From the NCBI GenBank assembly GCA_002721105.1, contig PBJL01000011.1, positions 55,324-119,323 on the forward strand: 64,000 nt of DNA, written 5' to 3'. Shown piece by piece: positions 1 to 9,275 of this stretch (the first letter of the stretch is position 1; the number at the start of each line of letters is the position of its first letter). Made by a program: the position numbers and the translations under genes. This stretch comes from Acidiferrobacteraceae bacterium (GTDB lineage Bacteria > Pseudomonadota > Gammaproteobacteria > Arenicellales > UBA868). The notes beneath the pieces were generated by a model. It saw only the letters and a program-made list of their open reading frames with translations. It was not told the DNA's origin and searched no databases.

Positions 1-981
1 ATTTTTTCTGATTTCAAGTCAAACCCCACCGAAAAAAATGTTTGCGATGGAGTCGTGGTTTTCCATAATGGGAAGCATGATGGCATAATTGCTATTGGCG
101 GAGGCAGTGCTCTTGATAATGCAAAAGCTGTGGCTTTAATGTCTGCGCAAGAGTTATCATTATGGGCGTTTGAAGATCATGGTGACAATTGGATCAAAGC
201 TGATTCAGAAAAGATCCCGCCCATCATTGCCATTCCAACCACTGCGGGCACTGGATCAGAAGTGGGGCGCGCCTCTGTTATCTTGGATGAGTTATCTGTC
301 GAAAAGAAAATAATTTTTCATCCAAAAATGCTTCCTTCCATCGTTATTCTCGATCCTTTACTTACTTTGGATTTACCATCAAATCTTACCGCTGCAACTG
401 GCATGGATGCTCTTTCTCACAACCTCGAGGCTTGGTGCTCACCAATCTATCACCCAATGGCAGAAGGCATTGCGGCGGAAGGCGTTAGGCTAATTCGAAA
501 CTATCTACAGCGTGCAGTAGAAGATGGTCAAGATATTGAGGCAAGGTCGCAAATGCTAGTTGCTTCGACTATGGGGGCCACCGCATTTCAACGCGGACTT
601 GGCGCGATGCATGCTCTTGCTCATCCCATAGGAGCCATTTATGATTTGCATCATGGGACATTGAACGCAATATTAATGCCTTACGTGCTTCAGGCAAATA
701 GATCAAAAATATCTCATCAAATCGAGCAATTGTCTATGTACATTGGGATCGATGACCCTAGCTTTAATAAATTCCTAGATTGGATACTGGCTCTTCGAAT
801 CAATATTGGTATACCTGATACTTTAATGAAAGTAGGAATTGATTTAAGTAGGGTCGAAGAAATTTCACAACAAGCATTCAGAGACCCATCAGCGTCAACA
901 AATCCCATTGCGTTTACATCAAATGACTATGAAACTATATTGCGCAACGCAATTCATGGCGATCTTGCATTTGATTTATAG
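1..981 (+). CDS. iron-containing alcohol dehydrogenase, 5' end outside window
   Basis: The reading frame is open from base 1, so this is the C-terminal part of a longer gene; the GTG at 55 is internal, because the upstream codons (FKSNPTEKNV, GVVVF) match the family. Group III iron alcohol dehydrogenases oxidise or reduce alcohols/aldehydes with NAD(P). Visible are the dinucleotide-binding GGGSALDNAK motif (residues 15-24 counted from base 55), the PTTAGTGSE loop, and four likely metal ligands with the spacing known from FucO: D118, H122, H186 and H200. The stop codon abuts the ATG of the amidotransferase gene (no gap), so the two are probably co-transcribed. The natural substrate cannot be read from the sequence. 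Confidence 0.9.
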   Translation: MFSDFKSNPTEKNVCDGVVVFHNGKHDGIIAIGGGSALDNAKAVALMSAQELSLWAFEDHGDNWIKADSEKIPPIIAIPTTAGTGSEVGRASVILDELSVEKKIIFHPKMLPSIVILDPLLTLDLPSNLTAATGMDALSHNLEAWCSPIYHPMAEGIAAEGVRLIRNYLQRAVEDGQDIEARSQMLVASTMGATAFQRGLGAMHALAHPIGAIYDLHHGTLNAILMPYVLQANRSKISHQIEQLSMYIGIDDPSFNKFLDWILALRINIGIPDTLMKVGIDLSRVEEISQQAFRDPSASTNPIAFTSNDYETILRNAIHGDLAFDL

Positions 982-1719
982 ATGAGCAACCAAATGCCTT
1001 CTCTGCGCGTCGGAATTTTGCAATGCGATGAAGTGCGCTCTGAATTGCGCATTAAGCATGGTGATTACAATAACATGATAATCGATGCCATCACTAAAAT
1101 AGACCCTTCATTAGATTGCGTAACTTACAGAATATTTGAAGGTCAGGTGCCGGATTCTGAGCATGCTTGTGATGCGTGGATTACAACAGGTTCGAGACAA
1201 AGCGTTAACGATGATACAATTTTATCTCGAGAACTAGAGAGTTTTATTCTTAGAGTAAGCAAATCAACTTACCCATTCATCGGTATTTGTTATGGAATGC
1301 AAATGATTGCTAAGGTATTGGGAGGAACGGTAGAGCGATCTCCGGTTGGCTGGGGTATTGGAGTAAAAAAAGGCAAAATTAATAGTTTAAAACCTTGGAT
1401 GAATTGTAATTTGAGTAAAAACATAAGTTTATTATTTTGTCATGAAGATCGTGTAGGAAAGTTGCCAGCGGAAGCAGAATGCATTGGAAGTTACAAATCG
1501 TGTCCTAATGCAATTATCAGCGTGGGTTCTTCAATTATTGGTTTTCAGGGACACCCAGAATTTACTCCTAGCTACATAAAACAACTAATAGATGATCGTA
1601 AAAACCTAATATCAAGTGAGGTGATCAAGGCTAGCCTCAGTTCTCTCAAAAATGAAATAGACAATACCCAGGTTTTTCGCTGGATAGTAAATTTTATGCA
1701 TTCCCACTCCAAATTTTAA
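982..1719 (+). CDS. class I glutamine amidotransferase (GMP synthase-like domain protein)
   Basis: A 245-residue stand-alone class I amidotransferase. The catalytic triad is visible: nucleophile C103 in GICYGMQ, and H191/E193 in GHPEF. No synthetase domain is attached, so it is not GuaA itself. Such proteins either hydrolyse glutamine for a partner or act on gamma-glutamyl compounds. It begins directly at the stop of the iron alcohol dehydrogenase gene, which suggests one operon; a link to gamma-glutamylated amine or alcohol catabolism is only an inference. The 91 bases to the convergent pirin gene hold no convincing terminator. Confidence 0.85.
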   Translation: MSNQMPSLRVGILQCDEVRSELRIKHGDYNNMIIDAITKIDPSLDCVTYRIFEGQVPDSEHACDAWITTGSRQSVNDDTILSRELESFILRVSKSTYPFIGICYGMQMIAKVLGGTVERSPVGWGIGVKKGKINSLKPWMNCNLSKNISLLFCHEDRVGKLPAEAECIGSYKSCPNAIISVGSSIIGFQGHPEFTPSYIKQLIDDRKNLISSEVIKASLSSLKNEIDNTQVFRWIVNFMHSHSKF

Positions 1720-1810
1720 TAACCCACCTCATTAGGTAATTTAAAATTGATACGGTAACAATTCTACCTATCTTTCCTGATACCATCCGAGCTGTTATTT
1801 TTTAGTCCGT

Positions 1811-2689
1811 TTAAAACCGTCCAGCATTGTAGTCCTTTATAGCCTGATGAATTTCAGTTTTGGTGTTCATCACAAAAGGCCCATGTCGCGCGATTGGCTC
1901 ATTCAAGGATTGCCCTGCAACGAGAAGAAATCGGGCACCGGCATCACCTGCCGTAACAGTGATGTGGCCATGTTCTTTAAGAATCCCTAATTGTTTAGAC
2001 AAAATTAAGTCGCTCTTGTTTCCTCCAATTTGATGGAGATCCCCATTGATAACAAAAATGAAAGCCGCATGGGTTTCTGGCAAGGGTTCGATAAATTTGC
2101 ATCCCGCTGGCAAAGTGACATCTAAGTAAACTGGATTCGTGGCAACCCCAGTTACAGGCCCGTGCGTTTGTGCGCTGGTGTTTCCCGCAATAACACGAAG
2201 TTTAACGCCGCCTCCTCGAGTCTCAATTGGTATCTCATGAGCTAGATATTCATGATAGGCTGGCTGACACATCTTGTCCACTGCTAGAAGGTTGACCCAA
2301 AGCTGAAAACCAGCCAGTCGACCATCTTCCTGTTCTGGCATTTCTGAATGAATAATTCCCCGTCCGGCGGTCATCCACTGAATACCCCCAGCCTCGATAA
2401 CACCACCATGTCCAGCACTATCTTCATGACGTACTTTTCCGGCTAACAGATAGGTAACGGTTTCAAATCCTCGATGAGGATGAGATGGAAAGCCAGCTAT
2501 ATAGTCATCTGGATTTTCAGACTCAAAAAAGTCTAATAATAAAAAAGGATCTAGATCATTGAGTTCTGGCGATCCAATATAACGCGTCAAACGAACACCT
2601 GCCCCATCGGATGTTGGGTATCCTTTTATAATTCGATCGACTTCGCGGTATCTTATGCGGTCATCTGAAACGAGTTCATCCAAAGCCAT
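1811..2689 (-). CDS. pirin family bicupin protein
   Basis: A 292-residue protein with the pirin signature HPHRGFET. The four expected metal ligands of the N-terminal cupin are in place: H70, H72, H114 and E116 (the last two in GIIHSEMPE). Bacterial pirins bind iron and several have quercetin 2,3-dioxygenase activity; the physiological role is usually unknown. It is the last gene of the minus-strand ABC transporter run, 45 bp after the DppC-like permease, and may be co-transcribed with it. Full length for the family. Confidence 0.88.
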   Translation of the reverse strand: MALDELVSDDRIRYREVDRIIKGYPTSDGAGVRLTRYIGSPELNDLDPFLLLDFFESENPDDYIAGFPSHPHRGFETVTYLLAGKVRHEDSAGHGGVIEAGGIQWMTAGRGIIHSEMPEQEDGRLAGFQLWVNLLAVDKMCQPAYHEYLAHEIPIETRGGGVKLRVIAGNTSAQTHGPVTGVATNPVYLDVTLPAGCKFIEPLPETHAAFIFVINGDLHQIGGNKSDLILSKQLGILKEHGHITVTAGDAGARFLLVAGQSLNEPIARHGPFVMNTKTEIHQAIKDYNAGRF

Positions 2690-2734
2690 ATTAATAGCTC
2701 CATTTATATAGATATAAAAAAAGACTGTTTCTTT

Positions 2735-3571
2735 TCAAAAAGATTTTCGTAGTCTAGGATCAAGGTAATCCCTAAGGCCGTCACCAAGGAAATTTGCTGC
2801 AATTGAAATACTAAAAATGGCTAGTCCTGGAAATGATCCAATCCACCAATAACCAAAATTCTCCATGCCAGTTGCTACCATTGCCCCCCACTCAGGGTTT
2901 GGCGGCGGAGCTCCCAAGCCTAAAAAACTTAGTCCTGAAAAAATTAGTATTGCATTACCCAGATCTAGGGTACCCATGACGATTACTGGGCCTAGACTAT
3001 TCGGAAGAACTTCCGAAATTAGAGTACGAAATCTTGATCCCCCCATTATTATCGCGGCATCCACATACTCGTTCTGTTTTACATAAATTACCATGCTACG
3101 CATTACGCGCGCGTAGTTTGGCCAAGACACAATGACCATAGCTAGGATCGTGTTATAAAGACTTGGGCCTAATGCGGCAGTAATGGTCATTGCTAAAATT
3201 ATGGCAGGAAATGCCATAACCATTTCTGATATTCTCATCATAATGTCATCAATCAGCCCGCCAAAATATCCCGCAATCGCACCAAAAAGTGAACCGATTG
3301 TCCCAGCAATGAGAACTGTGAGCACACCTGCTGTAAGAGACAAACGACTTCCCACTAAGACTCTACTAAAAATATCGCGACCTAAAGTATCGGTACCAAA
3401 CCAGTGATCAAATGAGGGAGGCTCAAAACGCCTTACAAGATCTTGAGCAAGAGGATCATAAGGAACAATTTGATCCGCAAAAAGAGCTACAAGTACCCAA
3501 ACCATACAAACTATCGCTCCAATCAGAAACAACAGATTATCTTTTGGCCAGTGACGTGTCGTAAATAACAT
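2735..3571 (-). CDS. ABC transporter permease, DppC/OppC type
   Basis: A 278-residue inner-membrane permease of the peptide/nickel/opine importer class. It has the typical N-terminal helix, the FGTDTLGRDIFSR motif found near the start of DppC-like subunits, several hydrophobic segments, and the EAA loop (YVDAAIIMGGSRFRTLISEVLPN region, residues about 168-190) that docks to the ATPase. It ends in LDPRLR, usual for this family. It follows the DppB-like permease by 49 bp and pairs with it. The substrate cannot be assigned: this class carries peptides, nickel, opines, glycosides or glutathione. Confidence 0.92.
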   Translation of the reverse strand: MLFTTRHWPKDNLLFLIGAIVCMVWVLVALFADQIVPYDPLAQDLVRRFEPPSFDHWFGTDTLGRDIFSRVLVGSRLSLTAGVLTVLIAGTIGSLFGAIAGYFGGLIDDIMMRISEMVMAFPAIILAMTITAALGPSLYNTILAMVIVSWPNYARVMRSMVIYVKQNEYVDAAIIMGGSRFRTLISEVLPNSLGPVIVMGTLDLGNAILIFSGLSFLGLGAPPPNPEWGAMVATGMENFGYWWIGSFPGLAIFSISIAANFLGDGLRDYLDPRLRKSF

Positions 3572-3620
3572 AGCTTATATGGGGAACATATGAAATGGCG
3601 AATACATTTCCGGTAGATCC

Positions 3621-4640
3621 CTATTGATAACGAATTCTTGGATCAATAATTCCATAAATAATATCTACTATTAGATTAATGACAACATAATTGACTGCAA
3701 TAACTAACGCCACGCCGCTTATCGCAGGAAAATCAAGAGAAACAGCCGATCGATAGGCGTACATACCGATTCCAGGCCATGAAAATATTGTCTCCACAAG
3801 AACAGCACCACCGAGTAGATTTCCAAATCCCAATCCAATCACGGTTATTACAGGAATAAAAGCATTGCCAAAAGCGTGACGGGTTACAACTGCGACTTCA
3901 CCTAACCCTTTTGCTCGCGCCGTCCGAATGTAGTCCATCGACATTGTTTCAAGAAGACTCGACCGATTGGTTCTAGTGATCAATCCCATGGTGAATGCTC
4001 CTAACACCAGAGCGGGCCAAAAAACATGTCGGAACGCCTCTCCAGCAACAGCCCATTGCTTTTGAATCAAGGCATCAATGATATAGAGATTAGTAATCGG
4101 ATCTGGCGCGGTGGACCACGCTCCCAAACGGCCAGGTCCTGGAGACCATCCTAACTGGAAATAAAAAACATATAGTACGAGCAAAGCAAACCAGAAACTA
4201 GGTATAGAGACACCAGTTACGGAAATTGTTCGTAAGACATGATCAACCCAACTATTTTGCCAAATAGCAGATAAAACCCCGAAAAGGATTCCAAATACAG
4301 CTGCAATGATGATTGCGATTACGGCTAGTTCAATCGTCGCAGGTAGATACTGTTTTAAATCTACAAGCACAGGTTGGTTCGTACGAAATGACGTGCCCAG
4401 GTCACCCTGTGCCAAGTTTTTTATATACGTAATGTATTGAACATATAAAGGCTGATCCAATCCCCACCTCGCCCGAAATGCGGCTACGACCTCAGGATCG
4501 CTTAGGCTACGCTGGCTAAGGTACGCCAACTCGGGTTCGCCAGGGACGAGCTGTGTCAGTAAAAAAACCATCGTGGTAATACCAAACACCAGTATCACTA
4601 GGAAGAGGACCCTTCGAGAAATATATTTAAGGAGTCCCAT
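3621..4640 (-). CDS. ABC transporter permease, DppB/OppB type
   Basis: A 339-residue permease with the N-terminal helix typical of DppB (residues about 10-30), the ARWGLDQPLYVQY segment, roughly six transmembrane helices, and the EAA loop YIRTARAKGLGE with following residues near position 240. It ends with the usual DPRIRY. It forms the membrane channel with the DppC-like subunit encoded next. A stable stem-loop (4669-4710) lies between this gene and the upstream binding-protein gene, which may lower its expression relative to the binding protein. Confidence 0.93.
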   Translation of the reverse strand: MGLLKYISRRVLFLVILVFGITTMVFLLTQLVPGEPELAYLSQRSLSDPEVVAAFRARWGLDQPLYVQYITYIKNLAQGDLGTSFRTNQPVLVDLKQYLPATIELAVIAIIIAAVFGILFGVLSAIWQNSWVDHVLRTISVTGVSIPSFWFALLVLYVFYFQLGWSPGPGRLGAWSTAPDPITNLYIIDALIQKQWAVAGEAFRHVFWPALVLGAFTMGLITRTNRSSLLETMSMDYIRTARAKGLGEVAVVTRHAFGNAFIPVITVIGLGFGNLLGGAVLVETIFSWPGIGMYAYRSAVSLDFPAISGVALVIAVNYVVINLIVDIIYGIIDPRIRYQ

Positions 4641-4668
4641 TTGTATCAGTAGATTTTGCGGCCCACAA

Positions 4669-4710
4669 CCGTGGCTCGCGAAGACAAGGAATGTCTATCG
4701 GGAGCCACGG
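4669..4710 (-). promoter_or_regulatory. intergenic stem-loop between binding-protein and permease genes
   Basis: A perfect 9-bp inverted repeat, CCGTGGCTC (4669-4677) and GAGCCACGG (4702-4710), encloses a second 5-bp repeat, AGACA (4682-4686) and TGTCT (4692-4696), with 3 further pairs between. The whole folds as one long hairpin of about 17 bp with one mismatch and one bulge. No T tract follows on the minus strand, so it is not a simple terminator. Its place after the binding-protein gene and before the permeases matches mRNA-stabilising hairpins, as in malE-malF of E. coli; the function is inferred. Confidence 0.7.
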
Positions 4711-4775
4711 CTAACTCGAAACAAGAGAATTTCTTATGCCACTTCTCAGTTTTTTCAGATCGTTCAAAAATTAAG

Positions 4776-6346
4776 TTAGTTTTTGATGATTTGGTCCAAA
4801 TCAAGCTGATAGTAGTTTGTATAAGCGTTCTCAATATTATCGCGAACAGCAAATTGCCGGCCTAACTGCAAGAGAAATGCATAAGGTCCATCCTCGGCAT
4901 CAATTGTCTGGATCAATTCCAAGTATTTTCCCCGTATTGCATCATTGGTTTCTTTTTTTGCTTTTTTGATCAGAGATACCAATTCTGGATGCATCTCAGC
5001 TGTCCAATTGACTCTATCACCCCCCACTTTTTCGCCTGGTCCAAAAGCAAGCTGGTTGTTTGGATCAGGATAGTCTGGACCCCAGCCCCAGATCGCAAAC
5101 GCTTGTTTGCCGGCTCGGTATTCAGCAAGCCCAACCATAATTTCACTGGTTCTGATTTCACAGTTAATTCCAATCTGAGCCAGATCGGAGGCAATTTTCT
5201 CGCCTAAAATGGTCCAACTCTCACACCTTGCATGGCATACGTTGCTACATCGAAAACAACATCAAAGCCATCTGCATACCCTGCCTTGGCCATTAAGCTT
5301 CTGGCTTTGTCTAAATCTTGGTAATCAGGATCTCGTGGAGGCAACGCTCCGAGAAAACCTCGCTGAATAAATGATTGTGGTGTGATTGCGCCACTACCGG
5401 CAATTGTTTGCAGTCCTCGGTAATCAAGGGCATACCGAACCGCATCCTGCACATCGGGATTCGACATTGGACCGCCGATTTCAGGATCCATGTTCATCAA
5501 TAGAAAATTGATTAGCATGGTGTCGCTCGAAAGAATCTCAACCCCTTTTTTGCCTTCGAGCTGCTTTGCATGTTCTGAATTGATATTAAACGCTATATCA
5601 ATGTCACCCTTTTGTATGGCTAACAGTTGACTGTTCGCATCGTTCATTGCTCTCAAATGAATCCGATCCGCACCTGGCACTTCGGATCGATAGTTTGGAT
5701 TCTTAACCAAAATAACCTCTGAATCGGGCACAAAGCTTTCAAGCATATAAGGACCTGACCCGGCTGACATTTGGTTTAGGCCAGCTTTAACAGTGTCAGT
5801 TTCGCTTGCCCCTTCTCCAGTTGCGCCACCCATAGCTTCTACAGTCTTACTGTCTAGGATCGCAAAAGCCGAAGTCGCCAACTTTGATATGAAAGAAGAA
5901 TCGGTGTACCCGAGCTTAATCACCACCGTTTCGTCATCCGGTGTACTAACTGACTCGACATTGCTAGCTAGAAAGGCTGGGTTGCCCTTTAAATGTTTTA
6001 CGCGATCAAAGCTCCACTTCACATCCGCAGAAGTGAGCTTGTTACCACTAACAAAATAAACATCATCTCGCAACTTAAATGTCCACGTAAGTCCATCAGC
6101 GGACGCGCTTCGAGATTTAGCGGCATCAAGTTCCGGAACATCACCGAGACCCTCAAACTTCACCAGTTTGTCGTAGGTGACATTAATCACCGTGTTTGCC
6201 CAAATCTCATATGCATGACCAGGATCAAAAGTACTGTAGTCTGGACTGATGCCAAGAATTAAGCGACTTTCCGCTTGCGCTGTTGCTGCAAAACCAAGCG
6301 TAGTGGAAAACCATATCGCTATGGCTACAACCACTTTATTTCGCAT
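4776..6346 (-). pseudogene. ABC transporter solute-binding protein (SBP_bac_5), frameshifted
   Basis: A DppA/OppA-type periplasmic binding protein broken in two frames. The N-terminal piece (6346-5204, 380 residues) has a signal peptide ending near AQA-ES (residue 25) and the typical core of the family. It stops early just after YAMQGV. The C-terminal piece continues in another frame (SWTILGEKIASD from about 5216, on through WGWGPDYPDP) and ends at 4776. At the junction, about 5216-5225, the minus strand reads GTGAGAGTTGG; removing one GA (GTGAGTTGG) gives an unbroken GVSWT, so a 2-bp GA duplication is the simplest explanation. It may be a real mutation that inactivates the importer, or a sequencing or assembly error. 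The rest of the operon is intact. Confidence 0.85.
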
Positions 6347-6466
6347 TTCACTCCTCCCTAATATTAATTATTAAACGTATAACTCTATTTGAGAACATAC
6401 GGTTGGTTGGTACAAATTCCTGAATAATGAAATTCGTATGGTTTGAAGATTAGCTATTTTTTGCAT

Positions 6467-7438
6467 TTATGTCGAGTAAATATGACACGCTACTGAATGA
6501 TTAGTTCTCTGTTTGAGCAATATAGGGTCTCTTTCTCTGCAAATATTAGTCACCATGGGACAGCGATCTGAAAAACGACATCCAACTGTGGGCCTATGTT
6601 TTTTACTAATCTCTCCTGCCATCGGTGTTACTGAAACGGCATCTTGATGATTTAAAACTGGATTAGAACTCATAAGTAGTTTTGTGTATGGATGAAGTGG
6701 CTCCCTATAAATGTCACCATAACTTGCTGTCTCTACAACGCGCCCAAGATACATAACTAGCACTCTATCACTAACATGGTACACGACACTTAGATCATGC
6801 GAGATAAACAAATACGAAAATCCAAATTTACTCTTGAGATCTTGGAGCAAATTAATAATCTGTGCTTGCACAGATACATCTAATGCTGAAACAGGCTCAT
6901 CACAAATTAAGAAATCAGGCTCCAGTGCTAAAGCTCGCGCTATACCCACTCGCTGTTTCTGCCCACCAGACAATTCATGTGGATAACGATCTAGATGGTA
7001 GATGTCTAAACCAACTTCTACAATTAACCGCTCTACAATCTTGTTTTTTTCGGAACTATTGTGCAAACCATGTATTGCGAAAGGGGCAATTATCGCATCC
7101 CTAATAGTACGCCTAGGGTTGAGACTGCCTGCTGGATCTTGAAAAATTAATTGAATTCTCTTGCTCAATTCCTTTCTAGAATGTCCGAGACGACCTAACA
7201 AATCTTGACCATCAAACGTTATCTTTCCAGCAGTTGGTCTATGCAACCCAATAATCGTTCGACCTAACGTGCTTTTTCCGCATCCACTTTCTCCTACCAA
7301 GCCAACAGTTTCTCCTGGATAAACGTCAAAGGTTACTCCATCTATTGCTTTGTTCCATTTTTCTGATGAATTAAAACGAGAACCAGAATTTCGGAAATAT
7401 TTCTTTAGGTCTTCTACTTTAAGAAGTGGATTAGTCAT
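6467..7438 (-). CDS. ABC transporter ATP-binding protein, DppF/OppF type
   Basis: A 323-residue cytoplasmic ATPase. Visible motifs are Walker A GESGCGKST, the Q-loop region IFQDPAGSLNPR, the signature LSGGQKQR, Walker B LICDEP with SALD, and the switch histidine in ISHDLS. The C-terminal oligopeptide-transporter extension is present with its cysteine pattern (CRFSDRCP, C-x5-C and following CxxxC). The LNPRRT sequence after the Q-loop is typical of the F subunit. It lies 60 bp after the D-type ATPase gene and 120 bp before the binding-protein gene. Confidence 0.93.
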   Translation of the reverse strand: MTNPLLKVEDLKKYFRNSGSRFNSSEKWNKAIDGVTFDVYPGETVGLVGESGCGKSTLGRTIIGLHRPTAGKITFDGQDLLGRLGHSRKELSKRIQLIFQDPAGSLNPRRTIRDAIIAPFAIHGLHNSSEKNKIVERLIVEVGLDIYHLDRYPHELSGGQKQRVGIARALALEPDFLICDEPVSALDVSVQAQIINLLQDLKSKFGFSYLFISHDLSVVYHVSDRVLVMYLGRVVETASYGDIYREPLHPYTKLLMSSNPVLNHQDAVSVTPMAGEISKKHRPTVGCRFSDRCPMVTNICRERDPILLKQRTNHSVACHIYST

Positions 7439-7498
7439 TACACTTTAGATATCACTATTAAAGCTTGAGTAAGCTATATCTACTCGAACACACGTTCA

Positions 7499-8467
7499 TT
7501 AGTACTTCCAGCATCGAACTCTACGATTATCATCATACGTTGTAAAACTTGGCATTTCATTTTCACATTCATTCATGCGATCACTACAACGCGGATAAAA
7601 TGCGCAGCCCAATGGCATTTCGAATGGATTTGGAACTGACCCCTCAATAGGTTTTAGTCGAGCGCGATGCTCTGTTATCGTCGGTGTAGATGCTATCAAC
7701 CCAACAGTATAGGGATGTTTCGGCTCTCTTAATAGTGACTCGACTGTGCCCTCCTCTACAATACGCCCACAATACATAACCATAATACGATCACAGACTT
7801 GAGCCATTAGTGCAAGATTGTGAGAAATCATTATAATTCCAGCGCCTATCTGCTCTTTCAGTTTTTTCATCAATGCGATAATCTGAGCTTCGATAGTAAC
7901 ATCCAGAGCCGTTGTAGGTTCATCGGCAATCAAAAGTTTCGGACTACAGGCCAACGCCATTGCGATCATAACTCTCTGGCGCATCCCGCCAGACAATTGA
8001 TGTGGATAATATTTAGCAGTCTGTTCAGGATTACGTATTCCTACTTGATCCAAAAGTTCAATTGAATTCCTTAATGCTTTCGACTTGTGCATAGACCCGT
8101 GTAGCACGAGTGATTCGCTAATTTGTCGTCCGCACGTGTGAAGGGGATTCAAACTAGTCATCGGTTCTTGAAAAACCATCGCGATATCATTTCCACGAAC
8201 AGCTCGCATCTCGTCTCGCCTTAGACTTAACAAATCTCGTCCACCAAAACCAATGTATCCATTTGTAATTTCACCAGGTGGGTTAGGAACTAATCCCATA
8301 ATCGAAAGTGAAACGACGCTCTTTCCACTACCGCTCTCACCAACAATACCGACAGTTTCTCCTGGCTCCATCGCAAAACTCACATCAGAAACAGCTTTTA
8401 ACCGACCACCAGATGTCTTAAAAGAAACGTCTAAGTTATTAACTTCAATAAGCTTTTCTCTAACCAT
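7499..8467 (-). CDS. ABC transporter ATP-binding protein, DppD/OppD type
   Basis: An ATPase with Walker [22 protein letters not shown], signature LSGGMRQR, Walker [12 protein letters not shown] and ISHNLALMA. The C-terminal cysteine motif ([11 protein letters not shown]) is the [4Fe-4S]-like region of D/F subunits. The frame is open further upstream to 8512, but the family begins like [16 protein letters not shown], so the ATG at 8467 is chosen. It is the first gene of the importer operon. Its upstream region carries a 12-bp palindrome AGATCTAGATCT (8518-8529) and the structured leader at 8602-8680, both possible control points. Confidence 0.92.
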   Translation of the reverse strand: MVREKLIEVNNLDVSFKTSGGRLKAVSDVSFAMEPGETVGIVGESGSGKSVVSLSIMGLVPNPPGEITNGYIGFGGRDLLSLRRDEMRAVRGNDIAMVFQEPMTSLNPLHTCGRQISESLVLHGSMHKSKALRNSIELLDQVGIRNPEQTAKYYPHQLSGGMRQRVMIAMALACSPKLLIADEPTTALDVTIEAQIIALMKKLKEQIGAGIIMISHNLALMAQVCDRIMVMYCGRIVEEGTVESLLREPKHPYTVGLIASTPTITEHRARLKPIEGSVPNPFEMPLGCAFYPRCSDRMNECENEMPSFTTYDDNRRVRCWKY

Positions 8468-8601
8468 ATTGGTTATTGTATAGGCTTTACTAAGTTTTTG
8501 TTTAGAAAACAATTTACAGATCTAGATCTAAGCATTTTAGCGATTGCGGACGTAGCATAGGGTCTCAAACAAAAGAACATGGAAATTGTTACTATCGTTA
8601 T

Positions 8602-8680
8602 CGGGTGAAGTATAAAACTATTTTCCTATCTTAAAAAAAAATAGGCACATTTTTAGCCTATTTTCTAATATTCTCACCCG
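8602..8680 (-). promoter_or_regulatory. candidate structured leader/attenuator of the ABC importer operon
   Basis: Two nested inverted repeats. The outer arms are CGGGTGA (8602-8608) and TCACCCG (8674-8680). The inner arms are AAAATAGGC (8638-8646) and GCCTATTTT (8656-8664). Read on the minus strand, the inner hairpin is followed directly by a run of T, giving nine T in all (8641-8633), the form of a weak intrinsic terminator. The same CCTAT segment can instead pair with a downstream ATAGG (rc of CCTAT near 8625-8629), a mutually exclusive fold. This is the architecture of a terminator/antiterminator leader, but no known riboswitch class is recognised. Confidence 0.4.
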
Positions 8681-8688
8681 TAGAAAAA

Positions 8689-8717
8689 ATTATGACATGA
8701 GGGAAACTTATGAGCAA
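8689..8717 (-). promoter_or_regulatory. candidate sigma-70 promoter for the ABC importer operon
   Basis: On the minus strand, TTGCTC (8717-8712) and CATAAT (8694-8689) are separated by 17 bases. The -10 matches consensus at five of six positions, the -35 at only three. A transcript would begin near 8682, just before the structured leader. The promoter would overlap the osmC start codon on the opposite strand, so divergent control is possible. Confidence 0.35.
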
Positions 8718-9264
8718 TTTACAAGTTGACAATGGAGTTAATGTCGAAGCATTACTAGGAGCGCGTGAGGCACTTACCGATCAACCAGATGCTGCACAAT
8801 TTTGTTGGCGTGCTAAATGTGACTGGATCCATGGAACTCACAGCAGAACCAATGTTGAAAGTTATTATGGACTTGGTGAAGATCATCAGCATAAATCAAC
8901 CTTCAGCTTTGATGCCGATCATCCTGAGGTGTTTGCATCAGAGGATAAAGGCGCAACGCCAGTTGAAATAGTTCTGGCAGCGCTTGCGAGTTGCCTCACA
9001 GCCGGTGTAGCGGCAGTTGCACAAAACCGGGAAATTCAACTGCGTTCTGTATCAGCAACGGTAGAAGGACAAATGAATATACAAGGAATTCTTGGAATTG
9101 ATCGTGATGTCAGAAACGGATTTCAAGACATAAAAGTAACATATACAATCGATGCAGATGCATCAAAAGCAGATATCGATGCGCTTGTCGCGCAGTCTCA
9201 GAAACGCTCTGCTGTTTATGACATTATTACTAATCCAACCAACGTCTCCGTTGAGGTTAAATAA
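8710..9264 (+). CDS. OsmC/Ohr family protein
   Basis: A 184-residue OsmC-fold protein. OsmC and Ohr proteins reduce organic hydroperoxides with two redox cysteines. Here the first is present (C95 in ALASCLTAG), but the position of the second is a serine (S167 in KRSAVYD). It therefore belongs to the YhfA-like branch with the VYDIITNP ending and may not be a classical peroxidase. A good ribosome site (GAGGG) lies 7 bp before the ATG. The flavoprotein gene starts 11 bp downstream, so the two form an operon, perhaps in sulfur or peroxide chemistry (inference). Confidence 0.88.
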   Translation: MSNLQVDNGVNVEALLGAREALTDQPDAAQFCWRAKCDWIHGTHSRTNVESYYGLGEDHQHKSTFSFDADHPEVFASEDKGATPVEIVLAALASCLTAGVAAVAQNREIQLRSVSATVEGQMNIQGILGIDRDVRNGFQDIKVTYTIDADASKADIDALVAQSQKRSAVYDIITNPTNVSVEVK

Positions 9265-9275
9265 AACAATAATTC

